A stretch of DNA of 64,000 nucleotides from Myxococcales bacterium (GTDB lineage: Bacteria > Myxococcota_A > Bradymonadia > UBA7976 > UBA1532), in NCBI GenBank assembly GCA_020633465.1, contig JACKDN010000010.1, forward strand, positions 62,001 through 126,000. The letters are read 5' to 3'. The notes under the pieces are model-generated. The model did no database searches and had not been told where the DNA came from. It saw only the letters and a list, made by a program, of their open reading frames with translations. This document shows, in pieces, positions 17,196 to 25,658 of this stretch. Within the stretch, counting starts at the first letter, position 1, and each line of letters opens with the position of its first letter. Position numbers and translations under genes: made by a program.

Positions 17196-19118
17196 ATGGC
17201 CAACTTCTTCAAGGACAACGACGACCTGCGCTTCTACTTCGAGCGCGGCTTCGACTGGCCCGCCCTCGCCGAGATGGTCGAGCAGCGCTATCGCCTGCCC
17301 GACGGCTTCGCCAGCGCGGACGAGGCCACCGAGTTCTACCGCGAGGTCGTCGAGATGGTCGGCGAGTTCGTCGCCGAGGAGATCGCGCCGGTCGCCGCCG
17401 ACATCGACCGCCAGGGCCTCACCTGCGAGGACGGCGAGGTGCGGTTCCCCAAGGAGTTGGACCGCATCTTCAAGAAGATCAAGGGCTTGGACATCCACGG
17501 CATGTGCCTGCCCCGCGAGCTGGGTGGCCTGAACTGCCCCGCGGCCCTCTACATGATCTGCACCGAGCTGTTCGCCCGCGCCGACGTCTCGGTGTGCGCC
17601 CACCACGGCTTCCACGGCGGCATGGCGATGGCCATGCTGTTCTACTCGCTGTCCGAGGGCAGCACCGAGGTCGACCGCGACAAGGGAACCGTCATCTCGA
17701 CCCGCTTCGCCGACGCCATCGCCGAGATCGTCGCCGGCGAGGCGTGGGGCAGCATGGATCTCACCGAGGCCGGCGCGGGCAGCGACCTCGCCGCCTTGCG
17801 CGCGAAGGGCGAGCTGGACGCCGACGGCACCTGGCGCGTCACCGGCGAGAAGATCTTCATCACCTCGGGCCACGCCAAGTACCACTTCGTGCTGGCGCGC
17901 ACCGAGGCCCGCGGCGCCGGGGACGATCCCATGGCGGGCCTCGGCGGCCTGTCCCTGTTCCTCGTGCCCGCCTACGAGGGCAAGGGCGCGAACAAGAAGT
18001 GGATCGCGCGCGTGGAGCGCATCGAGGAGAAGCTGGGCCACCACGGCTCGGCCACCGTGGCCATCACCTTCGACCGCGCCCCCGGCCACCTCGTCGGCGC
18101 GCGCGGCGAGGGCTTCAAGCAGATGCTGCTGCTGATGAACAACGCCCGCGTGGGCGTGGGCTTCGAGAGCATCGGCCTCAGCGAGGCGGCCCTGCGCATG
18201 GCGCAGGCCTACGCGGCCGAGCGCCCGTCGATGGGCAAGACCATCGATCAGCACGAGATGATCGCCGACTACCTCGACACCATGGAGAACGAGATCCAGG
18301 GCCTGCGCGCCCTGGCCATGTACGCATCGTTCCACGAAGAGATGGCCCAGCGCAGCACCATCGCGGCCCGCTACTACGCCGAGGCGGGCAGCGACGAGAA
18401 GGCGCGCTTCGAGGCCGAGGCTCGCCGCCACAAGGCGAAGGCCCGCCGCGTGACGCCGCTGTTGAAGTACCTGGCCAGCGAGAAGGCCGTCGAGCACGCC
18501 CGCCTGAACATCCAGATCCACGGCGGCGTGGGCTACACGAAGGAGTACGGCGCCGAGAAGCTGCTGCGCGACGCCATGGTCATGCCCATCTACGAGGGCA
18601 CCAGCCAGATTCAGGCGCTGATGGCGATGAAGGACGCCCTGATGGGCGTGATGAAGAACCCGCAGGGCTTCGTCGCCCGCGCGGCGCAGGCGCGCTGGCG
18701 CTCGGTGTCGGCGCGCGACCCCCTCGAGCGCGGCGTCGCCCGCCTGCAGACCCAGCTGAACGGCGCCACCCAGCACCTGATGCAGCGCACGGCGGCCGAC
18801 AAGCTGAAGGCCCTGGGCGGCAAGCCGATCACCGCGTGGCCCGATCAGTTCCTGCGCAACTGGGATCCGAAGCGCGACTTCGCCTACGCGATGCTGCACG
18901 CCGAGCGCCTGACCCAGCTGATGGCCGACGTCGTCATCGCCGAGCGGCTGTGGACCCAGGCCCGGCAGTTCCCCGAGCGCCGCCCGGTGCTCGAGCGCTG
19001 GCTCGAGCGCGCCGAGCCCCGCGCCCGCTTCCTGCACGAGCAGATCACCACGACGGGCGGCCGGCTGCTGGCGAAGCTGCGGGCGACGCAGGACGCGGCC
19101 CAGGCCGAGGCGGGCTGA
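17196..19118 (+). CDS. Acyl-CoA dehydrogenase
   Basis: 640 residues, in the size class of the larger DmdC/FadE-like acyl-CoA dehydrogenases rather than the 380-residue type. N-terminal helical domain (about 40-165), then WGSMDLTEAGAGSDLAALRAK (FAD/substrate region) and GEKIFITSGHAKYH, and the helical C-terminal domain with IQIHGGVGYTKEYGAEKLLRD. The catalytic base is Glu467 in MPIYEGTSQIQ. An extra C-terminal helical extension (about 490-640) is typical of this subgroup. It oxidises acyl-CoA to enoyl-CoA with FAD, passing electrons to ETF. ATG at 17196 follows GGGAGG; a TACTCT box is at 17168. Confidence 0.93.
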   Translation: MANFFKDNDDLRFYFERGFDWPALAEMVEQRYRLPDGFASADEATEFYREVVEMVGEFVAEEIAPVAADIDRQGLTCEDGEVRFPKELDRIFKKIKGLDIHGMCLPRELGGLNCPAALYMICTELFARADVSVCAHHGFHGGMAMAMLFYSLSEGSTEVDRDKGTVISTRFADAIAEIVAGEAWGSMDLTEAGAGSDLAALRAKGELDADGTWRVTGEKIFITSGHAKYHFVLARTEARGAGDDPMAGLGGLSLFLVPAYEGKGANKKWIARVERIEEKLGHHGSATVAITFDRAPGHLVGARGEGFKQMLLLMNNARVGVGFESIGLSEAALRMAQAYAAERPSMGKTIDQHEMIADYLDTMENEIQGLRALAMYASFHEEMAQRSTIAARYYAEAGSDEKARFEAEARRHKAKARRVTPLLKYLASEKAVEHARLNIQIHGGVGYTKEYGAEKLLRDAMVMPIYEGTSQIQALMAMKDALMGVMKNPQGFVARAAQARWRSVSARDPLERGVARLQTQLNGATQHLMQRTAADKLKALGGKPITAWPDQFLRNWDPKRDFAYAMLHAERLTQLMADVVIAERLWTQARQFPERRPVLERWLERAEPRARFLHEQITTTGGRLLAKLRATQDAAQAEAG

Positions 19119-19143
19119 CCGGGCCACCCCGACCCGGTGAGCC

Positions 19144-21108
19144 CTACTTCACGTCGTAGACGCAGCGCACGCCCAGGTCGCTGTCGTGCGTCTCGGGGTC
19201 GACCACCTCGAAGCGCGTGACGCGCAGGTCGTGCGGCAGGCTGCGCCAGCTGCCGCCGACCACGATCGCCTTGCCCTCGACCTCGCCCGCCGTCCACTCG
19301 CGCACGTTGCCGGCCAGGTTGCGGATGCCCCCGGGCGCGTCGCCCTTCGCGAAGTGGGTCACCGGCGCCGCGTACTTCTCGCCATCGGCGGGATCGCCCA
19401 CGGCCACGGTGCTGCCCTGCTTGCCCACGTTCGCGCGGTACACCCCGTCCGCGGCCGGCGCCTCGTCGCCCCAGGGGAACAGCCGGTCGCCGTTCCCGCG
19501 CGCGGCCCGCACCATCTCCTGCGGCGTGGGCAGCCGGCCGCCGCGCCACTGGCAGTAGGCGGCGGCCATCGCGCGGGTGATGCCGGTGGCCGGCTGCGTG
19601 TCGAGATCCCAGGTCAGCTTCAGCGATCCGCACGCCAGCTGGTCGTTGCGGCACGCGTTCCAGTCGTCCTGGCTCGCTTCGAAGCGATCGATGGCGAAGC
19701 CGCCGACCGCCACGACGCCGCGACGCGCCTCGTCGAGGAAGGTCGGCGGCGCGCAGGCCGCGGCGTCGGCGCCCAGCGCCTCGCGGCACAGCGCGACCAC
19801 GCGCTCGACCTGCGCCGCGGACAGGCCCAGGCGCGTCCGGCCGCCGGTCACCGCGGCGCGCCCCGCGGCGTCGCCGGCGCGGCGCGTCGACCGCCGCCTC
19901 GTCGTCGGGCGTGGGCTCGCCCGCGCCGACCGCCTCGGCGGCCTCGTCCGCGTCGGCCGCGTCCACGCTGTCCGCGGCGGCGCGCTCGGCGACGACGTCC
20001 GCCGACGGCGCCGCGTCCGGCGGCGCTCGCGGCGTCCGGCGACGGCGCCGCGGCGACCGCGGCCGCCCGGCGCCACGTCCCCGGCGGCGGTCGCCACGGC
20101 GGCGTCCGGCCCGCGGCGCGGCCTGCGCGGCGCTTCCCCCGAGGGCCTCAGGCCGCTCTTGCTGTCGGGCGTGTTGCTGGCCACCACCACCGCCACCGCG
20201 CACAGCACCGCCGCGCCGGCGACGCCCACCTGCGCCAGCCGCGGGCGCCACCGCGGCGCCCTGCGCGGCGCGCCACGCTCGGGTCGCAGCTCCTGCTCGA
20301 GCGCGTCGAAGGTGCGCCACCGCGCGACCAGCCGCCGCAGCTCGTTGGCCCCGCGCCCGTGATCGTCCAGCTTCTCCAGCCGCCGCGCCAACGACGGCAC
20401 CGAGCCTTTGAAGCTCTGCAGCGCGGGCACCCGCACGCGGACGGCGTCGACGCGGGCCTGCAGATCGCTCCGGGCGTCCTGCAGCGCCAGCGTCAGATCG
20501 GGGCGCAGCGCGGCGAGGAAGCGCGCGATCGACGCGTCGGCCTGCATCAGCGACGCCAGCGCCGGCACGCCCAGCGCGCGCCGGTGCAGCCGCACGTTCG
20601 CCTCGGGATCGATCGTCCCGCTCAGCGCGGCGTGCAGCGCGTCGCCCAGCCCCATGAGGTCGGCCTTGACCGCGTCGGGCGCCGCGCGGTGCTCGAGGGT
20701 CCAGCCGCGCAGCGCCGCGCCGGCGTCGGTGAAGCCGACCGCGTCCACGCCCATCGCGCCGTGCGCCAGCCCCGCCCGGTGCAGCGCGCGCAGGCCGCCC
20801 GCGACGCGCCAGGCCATGCTGAGTGACTCCCAGGGTGGCAGCGGCGCGCCCCCGGCGAGGCGATCGGCCAGCCGCACGACCGGCCCGCCGTCGAAGACGA
20901 GGTACTCGTCGCTGGCGCCGACGAGGGCGGGCATCGCGGGATCATCGACGCGCGCGGCCAGCGCGGCCCACTCGGCCCGCCACGGCGTCGACTCGATCAG
21001 GATGACCTCGCGGCCCCCGTCGAGGCGCCCGTGCAGGCGGACGTCGTCCAACCGCTCGAGCACGTCGAGGCGCTCGGCGTCGATCGCGGTGATCGCGTCC
21101 TCAGCCAT
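19144..21108 (-). CDS. Degenerate kinase-like domain fused through a membrane helix to an FGE/SUMF1-type domain
   Basis: About 650 residues. The N-terminal 180 residues look like a Ser/Thr kinase lobe that has lost its key residues: GGLRALHRAGLAHGAMGVDAV stands where HRDLKPxN should be, and no DFG is seen. Helices follow, then one membrane segment (LAQVGVAGAAVLCAVAVVVA), an acidic/Ala-rich linker and a C-terminal formylglycine-generating-enzyme-like domain (VGGFAIDRFEASQ, GRLPTPQEMVRAARG, GNVREWTAGEVEGKAIVVGG). The linker reads sensibly only in another frame between roughly 19880 and 20040 (ADSVDAADADEAAEAV), so two compensating indels are likely. The ATG at 21108 is chosen over the GTG at 21120 because GGAGGGG abuts the latter. 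Confidence 0.75.
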   Translation of the reverse strand: MAEDAITAIDAERLDVLERLDDVRLHGRLDGGREVILIESTPWRAEWAALAARVDDPAMPALVGASDEYLVFDGGPVVRLADRLAGGAPLPPWESLSMAWRVAGGLRALHRAGLAHGAMGVDAVGFTDAGAALRGWTLEHRAAPDAVKADLMGLGDALHAALSGTIDPEANVRLHRRALGVPALASLMQADASIARFLAALRPDLTLALQDARSDLQARVDAVRVRVPALQSFKGSVPSLARRLEKLDDHGRGANELRRLVARWRTFDALEQELRPERGAPRRAPRWRPRLAQVGVAGAAVLCAVAVVVASNTPDSKSGLRPSGEAPRRPRRGPDAAVATAAGDVAPGGRGRRGAVAGRRERRRTRRRRRTSSPSAPPRTAWTRPTRTRPPRRSARASPRPTTRRRSTRRAGDAAGRAAVTGGRTRLGLSAAQVERVVALCREALGADAAACAPPTFLDEARRGVVAVGGFAIDRFEASQDDWNACRNDQLACGSLKLTWDLDTQPATGITRAMAAAYCQWRGGRLPTPQEMVRAARGNGDRLFPWGDEAPAADGVYRANVGKQGSTVAVGDPADGEKYAAPVTHFAKGDAPGGIRNLAGNVREWTAGEVEGKAIVVGGSWRSLPHDLRVTRFEVVDPETHDSDLGVRCVYDVK

Positions 21109-21315
21109 ATCGGTCGTCACCCCTCCACCCCTCCGCAGCGCCCTCCAACACGCGAAGCGGTGTGAGTCGGACCTTATCGACTGTCGAGTCGGCCCTCAAA
21201 TCGGCCTTCAAAATTCTATGAATGAAAGATTCCCGTCGCCGCGCGGCCGCGTGGAATCGTCGAACAGTGGTCATCCGGCCTCTCCAGGGCCCGATCCGAG
21301 GGCGGCCCGCGGCCC

Positions 21316-22032
21316 TCATCGGCGCACGAAGCGGTACACCGCCGCCGGACGACGACCCGTGATGCGCTTGCCCGGGGCTTGCTCGATCAAGCCGTCCTCG
21401 ACCATGCGGCGAAAGCGCCGCCGGAAGTTGCTGGGATCGTCCGCCTCACCCTTGATGGCCTCGTGCACCGCGCGCAGCTCGCTGACCGAGAACGTGGCCG
21501 GCACCAGATCGAAGGCGATGGGCGCGTAGTCCAGCTTGCCGCGGATGCGCTCGACCGCGGTGTCGAGGATCTCGGCGTGGTCGAAGGCCAGCGTGGCGCG
21601 GTCGACGTGCGCCACGCTGCGCCACTCGGCGTGCTCGGCGTCGGTGCCCGCGGTGACCAGCGGCGCCAGGTCGGGCCGCACCAGCGCGTAATAGGCCACG
21701 GTGACGACGCGCCCGCGCGGATCGCGGCCGCGCCGCCCGAAGGTGTAGAGCTGCTCGAGGAACACCGAGCCTTCGGGCAGGCCGGTCTCTTCGACCAGCT
21801 CGCGGTGCGCGGCCGCGTCGAGATCCTCGCCCTCGTCGGCCCCGCCGTCGCCCACCCGCACGAAGCCGCCGGGCAGCGCCCAGGCGTGGCGGAAGGGCGC
21901 CTCGCCGCGGCGGATGAGCAGCACCTTGAGATCGGCGTCGAGCACGGTGAAGACGACGAGGTCGACGGTGAGCGCCGGCCGCGGGTACTGCTGCCGTCGC
22001 CAGGCGGCGATCGCGTCGTCGTCGTCGCTCAT
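21316..22032 (-). CDS. Nudix hydrolase with NrtR-like winged-helix C terminus
   Basis: 238 residues. The full Nudix box GX5EX7REUXEEXGU is present: GGADEGE then DLDAAAH then RELVEETGL, so it may be catalytically active. The C-terminal 60 residues (SVSELRAVHEAIKGE, NFRRRFRRMVEDGLIEQ, GRRPAAVYRF) are the winged-helix region shared with NrtR, the ADP-ribose-sensing repressor of NAD genes. It is either an ADP-ribose pyrophosphatase or an NrtR-type regulator. Last gene of a tight minus-strand cluster, 13 bp after the kinase-like gene. Confidence 0.85.
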   Translation of the reverse strand: MSDDDDAIAAWRRQQYPRPALTVDLVVFTVLDADLKVLLIRRGEAPFRHAWALPGGFVRVGDGGADEGEDLDAAAHRELVEETGLPEGSVFLEQLYTFGRRGRDPRGRVVTVAYYALVRPDLAPLVTAGTDAEHAEWRSVAHVDRATLAFDHAEILDTAVERIRGKLDYAPIAFDLVPATFSVSELRAVHEAIKGEADDPSNFRRRFRRMVEDGLIEQAPGKRITGRRPAAVYRFVRR

Positions 22033-22045
22033 GCCGGCGACGGTA

Positions 22046-23680
22046 TCACCCGCGCAGCGCGAGGCCCAAAAGCGTGTCGCCGCGCAGCGCGACCAGGCCG
22101 CCGTCGTGCGTCGCGAGGGCCAGATCGGCGCCCAGGGCGGGGTCCGCCACGCGGCGCTGGCCGGGCGCGTGCGCGGCGGCGGGCAGCAGCGTGAGGGCGT
22201 CGTCGTCGTCGAGGCGCACCAGGACGCCGCGGTCGAGCACGGCGACGTTGACCTCGGGCCGCTCGACGTCGGCGTCGACCTGCACGTCCAGCTCGGCGCC
22301 CACCCGCACGGTGAGGCGGTGCCAGGCGCCGTCTCGCGCGGCGAGCACCACCAGCGCGCCGCCGGCGTGCGCCGCGTCGAGCACGCGGTGTCCGTCGAGC
22401 TCGGACACACGCACCTGCCGGCCGCTGGGCAGCAGCGTCACCCAGGCGGCGCCCAGCAGGTGCTGGACGACCACCCCGGGGAAGAGCTGCGCGGCGCGCG
22501 GCAGCACGCGAGCCACCGGCCGCCCCAACAACGTGCCGGCGCGCACCTCGAGCGCGACCACGCGGTCGCCGACCAGCGCGTGCAGGTGGCCGGCGTGCCC
22601 GACGAGCGCCCGCGCCGCCACCTCGCCGCGGACGGCGCCGTTCTGCCAGGCGGTCACCCGCCCGGCGTGCAGCGCCGCCACCACCGGGCGCCCCTGCCGA
22701 TCGAAGCCGATCGCCGGCTGCCCGGCCGGCGCGGGGCCGACGCGGTGCGCGTCGATCCACGCGCTGCGATCGGTCACCGCCACCGCCACGCCGAAGGCCG
22801 AGCCGAAGGCGCGCACCGGCCCGTCGTAGGTGCGCAGCGGGGTGATCACCAGGTGCTGCCCCGGGCGCAGCGGGCGCGGCACCGGCACCGCCGCGGCGCC
22901 GTGCTCGGCGGGCGGCGGATCGCGATGCCGGCGCTCGAAGACCGCCTCGTACCAGCCCCGCAGGCGCGCCGGCACGACGTCCAGCGGCGGGCAGGCGGGC
23001 GGCAGCGTCACCGCCGGATCGAACACCGACGCGTCGGCCTGCATGCGATCCTCCAGCGTCGTCAGCGTCGGGTGCTTGCCCTTGTAGGGGTGCACGCCCA
23101 GCCAGAGCTGGAAGGTGACCACCGCCCAGCTGAACCAGTCGCTGCCCTCGTGGAAGGCGGCCGCGTGGCGGTCGCGCACGGTGTCCAGCAGCGCGGTCGC
23201 GGGGAAGCCGGGCACCTGCCAGCTGTCGACGTCGATGAAGTAGGCGCGGTCGTGGCTGGGCGGCACCAGGCAGTTGAGATCGTTGAGGTCGACCACCAGC
23301 GCGCCGCGCGCGTGGGCGTGGGCCACGGTGCGCCGCATCGACTCCACCAGCGCGGCGACGGCCTCGGCGGTGACGGCGTTGCGGCGGCGGAAGGCGGGGG
23401 TGAAGAAGGGGGCCAGCGGTCGGGCGTCGGGGATCCACCGCATGGCGTAGCCCGCGGGCGCGCCGTCGCGCAGCAGCAGCCGCTCGGGCCGCACGACGGT
23501 GGGCGCGTCCAGGGCCGCCAGCAGGCGCAGCTTGCCCTGCGGCAGCGCGCGGTCGGCGTCGTGGAACACCTTGTAGGCCACCCCGTCGCGGCAGTAGACC
23601 GCGCCCTCGCCGCCCTGCGCGACGAAGTGGGCCTGGTCCAGCTCGACCGGGCCGCGCCCGACCTCGACGTAGGTGGCCAT
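22046..23680 (-). CDS. Protein kinase of the TerY-associated type with C-terminal beta-propeller-like domain
   Basis: 544 residues. The N-terminal 290 residues form a kinase domain: GGEGAVYCRDGVAYKVF (Gly loop and Lys), VVDLNDLNCLV in place of HRDLKPxN with Asp and Asn kept, YFIDVDSWQVPG in place of DFG with the metal Asp kept, and DWFSWAVVTFQLWLGVHPY for the F-helix. This divergent pattern is that of kinases found next to TerY-like vWA genes. Residues about 300-544 are repeated beta-strand segments, probably a propeller. ATG at 23680, 10 bp after the vWA gene stop. Likely signals together with the vWA protein. Confidence 0.8.
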   Translation of the reverse strand: MATYVEVGRGPVELDQAHFVAQGGEGAVYCRDGVAYKVFHDADRALPQGKLRLLAALDAPTVVRPERLLLRDGAPAGYAMRWIPDARPLAPFFTPAFRRRNAVTAEAVAALVESMRRTVAHAHARGALVVDLNDLNCLVPPSHDRAYFIDVDSWQVPGFPATALLDTVRDRHAAAFHEGSDWFSWAVVTFQLWLGVHPYKGKHPTLTTLEDRMQADASVFDPAVTLPPACPPLDVVPARLRGWYEAVFERRHRDPPPAEHGAAAVPVPRPLRPGQHLVITPLRTYDGPVRAFGSAFGVAVAVTDRSAWIDAHRVGPAPAGQPAIGFDRQGRPVVAALHAGRVTAWQNGAVRGEVAARALVGHAGHLHALVGDRVVALEVRAGTLLGRPVARVLPRAAQLFPGVVVQHLLGAAWVTLLPSGRQVRVSELDGHRVLDAAHAGGALVVLAARDGAWHRLTVRVGAELDVQVDADVERPEVNVAVLDRGVLVRLDDDDALTLLPAAAHAPGQRRVADPALGADLALATHDGGLVALRGDTLLGLALRG

Positions 23681-23690
23681 CGGCGGCGCC

Positions 23691-24416
23691 TCAGAAGGTC
23701 AGCGACAGCGCCTGCCCGCTGCCGAGCGCGGTCGACTGCAGGGCGATGCTGCGGGTGACGAAGTCGGCCAGCCGGGCCAGGGTGTCCTCGCCCGCCTTCT
23801 CGAGTTGGACGAACGCCGTGAAGCCGGCGTCGGCGGCGAAGTCGGACAGCACCTTCGCGGTGCCGGCGTCGGCGACGCCCACGCCGACCAGCACCGACAC
23901 CATCGACTCGACGTTCTCGCCCTGCACCGCGCCCTCGAGGGCGGTGCGCACCGCGCCGGCGCTGAGCGCGCTGGCGCAGTCGTTCCCGTCCGTGATGACG
24001 AAGACGATGCCGTTGACCGAGAAGCCGTTGTCGAGCAGGCGCTTGCCGTAGCGCGTGACCGACTCGACCGCGTTGTGGGCGGCGTCGTAGAGGGCCGTGA
24101 GGCCGCGGATGGCCAGGCTGCCGACGTAGTCGTCCGGGTCGATCTCGGGCAGGGGCTTGAAGCCGTGCACCTCGGCCAGATCGCTGCCGAACTGGGTGAC
24201 GCGCAGCAGCAGGTTGTCGGCGCGCGGCGACCGCCGGCAGGCGCGGGCGATGCGCTGGACGCACAGCTCGATCTGGTCGAGGAAGGGCGCGACGCTGCCG
24301 CTGACGTCGGCGGTGAGCGCGACGAGCGTGTACTCGGACGCGCCCAGATCGCCGAGGCGGGTGGCCGAGAAGCCGTAGGTGCTGCCGGCGATGGCGTGGG
24401 TGTCGAGGATGGGCAT
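23691..24416 (-). CDS. TerY-like von Willebrand A domain protein
   Basis: 241 residues, almost entirely a vWA domain without a signal peptide, so cytosolic. The MIDAS is complete: DVSGSVAPF, the Thr in IRGLTALYDA, and VITDGNDCASAL. This small intracellular form resembles TerY, whose partners are a kinase and often a phosphatase; here a matching kinase lies 10 bp downstream. ATG at 24416 has GGAGG at a good distance. It probably acts as a metal-dependent scaffold or switch for the kinase. Confidence 0.85.
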   Translation of the reverse strand: MPILDTHAIAGSTYGFSATRLGDLGASEYTLVALTADVSGSVAPFLDQIELCVQRIARACRRSPRADNLLLRVTQFGSDLAEVHGFKPLPEIDPDDYVGSLAIRGLTALYDAAHNAVESVTRYGKRLLDNGFSVNGIVFVITDGNDCASALSAGAVRTALEGAVQGENVESMVSVLVGVGVADAGTAKVLSDFAADAGFTAFVQLEKAGEDTLARLADFVTRSIALQSTALGSGQALSLTF

Positions 24417-24504
24417 GGGGACCTCCTTGGGTGCGGCCCGGGCGGCGGGCGCACGGCGCCCGTCCACCGCGGGGCGATGGGACGATGTCATCGGGGTATG
24501 GGCG

Positions 24505-24521
24505 CGGCGGCGCCGCCGCGA
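24505..24521. other. Perfect GC palindrome between nicotinamidase-like and vWA genes
   Basis: The run GCGGCGGCGCCGCCGC lies in the 110-bp gap just downstream of the nicotinamidase-like stop. As RNA it would form a strong hairpin, but no U-run follows, so it may stabilise a 3' end or partly terminate rather than be a classical terminator. Confidence 0.4.
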
Positions 24522-24526
24522 TCCGG

Positions 24527-25330
24527 CTACCGAAGCGCGGTCTCGGTGGTCGCCTTCTGCATGCCCAGCGCGGTCATGTCGCGCACGAAGTCGTCCTGGA
24601 ACGACTCGAAGCCGCTGACCGGGCTGGTGGCGTCCTCGAGCAGCACCATCTTGCGCACGTAGGCCGGATCGCTGAACTGCGCGGCGATGTCGCGCACGGT
24701 GTTGGCCAGGCAGTGGGAGCCGGCCTCGCCCGCGAGGAGGATCAGGTCCGCCTTCTCGAGGGTGTCGATGAGGCGGGCGTTGACCTGGGTGTCCGGGTCG
24801 TCGGGATCGGGCACCTCGGCCTGCACCGCCGAGAAGTGCTCGGTCCACAGGTTCGAGCCCTTGGTGACGTAGTCGACGACGGCGAAGCGCTCGGTCTCCC
24901 AGCGCTGGAAGGCGTCGAACAGGCCGGGCACGACGTTGTGGCCGTGGCTGCCGATCAGGCAGTGAGGCGGCCAGATGGTGTGCGGGTAGCGCCCGCTCTT
25001 CTCGAGGGCCTCGAGGTAGGCCAGGGCGCGCGCGCGGGCGCCGGGCAGCGCGGTCGTCCAGGTGCCGGCCTTCACGTCGGCGGCGCTGATGCTGGTGAAC
25101 GGCGCGGGCGGGTTGCCGTCGCCGTCGCGCCAGAACACCGGGTGGGCGATGTCGACGCTGTGGTGGCTGTCGAGGGTGACGTGGATGTCGGCGATGCGCC
25201 CGCGCAGCCGGTCGACCAGGCGGGCCAGCCGCGCCATGTCGTGCTCGGCCCCGGGGACGTACAGGGCGCCCCGGTCGGGATCGCAGAAGTCGTTCTGGGG
25301 GTCGATGACGAGCAGGTGCACGTTCTTCAT
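24527..25330 (-). CDS. Nicotinamidase-like cysteine hydrolase (isochorismatase fold)
   Basis: 267 residues. The catalytic triad of nicotinamidases is visible: Asp in VIDPQNDF, Lys in VTKGSNLW and Cys in AGEAGSHCLA. The metal-binding set is also present as TLDSHHSVDIAHP (Asp, His, His). It is longer than PncA (about 210 residues) because of an insert around residues 130-175. Nicotinamidases convert nicotinamide to nicotinate for NAD salvage; the exact amide substrate here is not proven. First gene of the cluster with vWA, kinase and Nudix-winged-helix genes. ATG at 25330 with GGAG upstream. Confidence 0.8.
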   Translation of the reverse strand: MKNVHLLVIDPQNDFCDPDRGALYVPGAEHDMARLARLVDRLRGRIADIHVTLDSHHSVDIAHPVFWRDGDGNPPAPFTSISAADVKAGTWTTALPGARARALAYLEALEKSGRYPHTIWPPHCLIGSHGHNVVPGLFDAFQRWETERFAVVDYVTKGSNLWTEHFSAVQAEVPDPDDPDTQVNARLIDTLEKADLILLAGEAGSHCLANTVRDIAAQFSDPAYVRKMVLLEDATSPVSGFESFQDDFVRDMTALGMQKATTETALR

Positions 25331-25658
25331 GACGGGCTCCGATGCGGCAGTGGGCCGACCCGGCCAGCGTGGCACTTCGGTCGGCTCGGGTCCAGGGGCA
25401 GCGCCCCAATCAGGTCACGCAAACCACAATAAAGGTCACTCTAACCATTTAACAACCGATTTCGTCATTCACCTTTCGAGTCAATGACTTGCGATCGCTG
25501 CATCGGGTCGTGCGGGGGCGCCCGTCGCCCTGACCACGCCCGAAGGCGCGCCGGGCAGCGGGCGGTCGACCGCGGCCGCCGCCGCACCCACCGCGCGCCG
25601 CGTTGCCGGCCCCGCGCCCGCGGGCTATCCTGCACGGCGGCGCAGGCCGGGGAGGCTC
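25331..25658. other. Divergent intergenic region with AT-rich core
   Basis: 328 bp between the nicotinamidase-like gene (minus) and the Ser/Thr kinase gene (plus). The part 25408-25490 is markedly AT-rich for this genome and carries two AGGTCAC direct repeats 21 bp apart (25412-25418, 25433-25439), and the near-perfect palindrome AGTCAATGACT (25479-25489). These look like regulator sites for the minus-strand cluster. From 25491 to 25600 nothing was recognised. Confidence 0.5.
25603..25631 (+). promoter_or_regulatory. Sigma-70-type promoter for the kinase/DxDCDG operon
   Basis: TTGCCG (25603-25608), a spacer of exactly 17 bp, then TATCCT (25626-25631), 28 bp before the GTG start at 25659. The same architecture (TTGCCC, 17 bp, TATCCT) occurs at 47923-47951. 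Confidence 0.5.
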
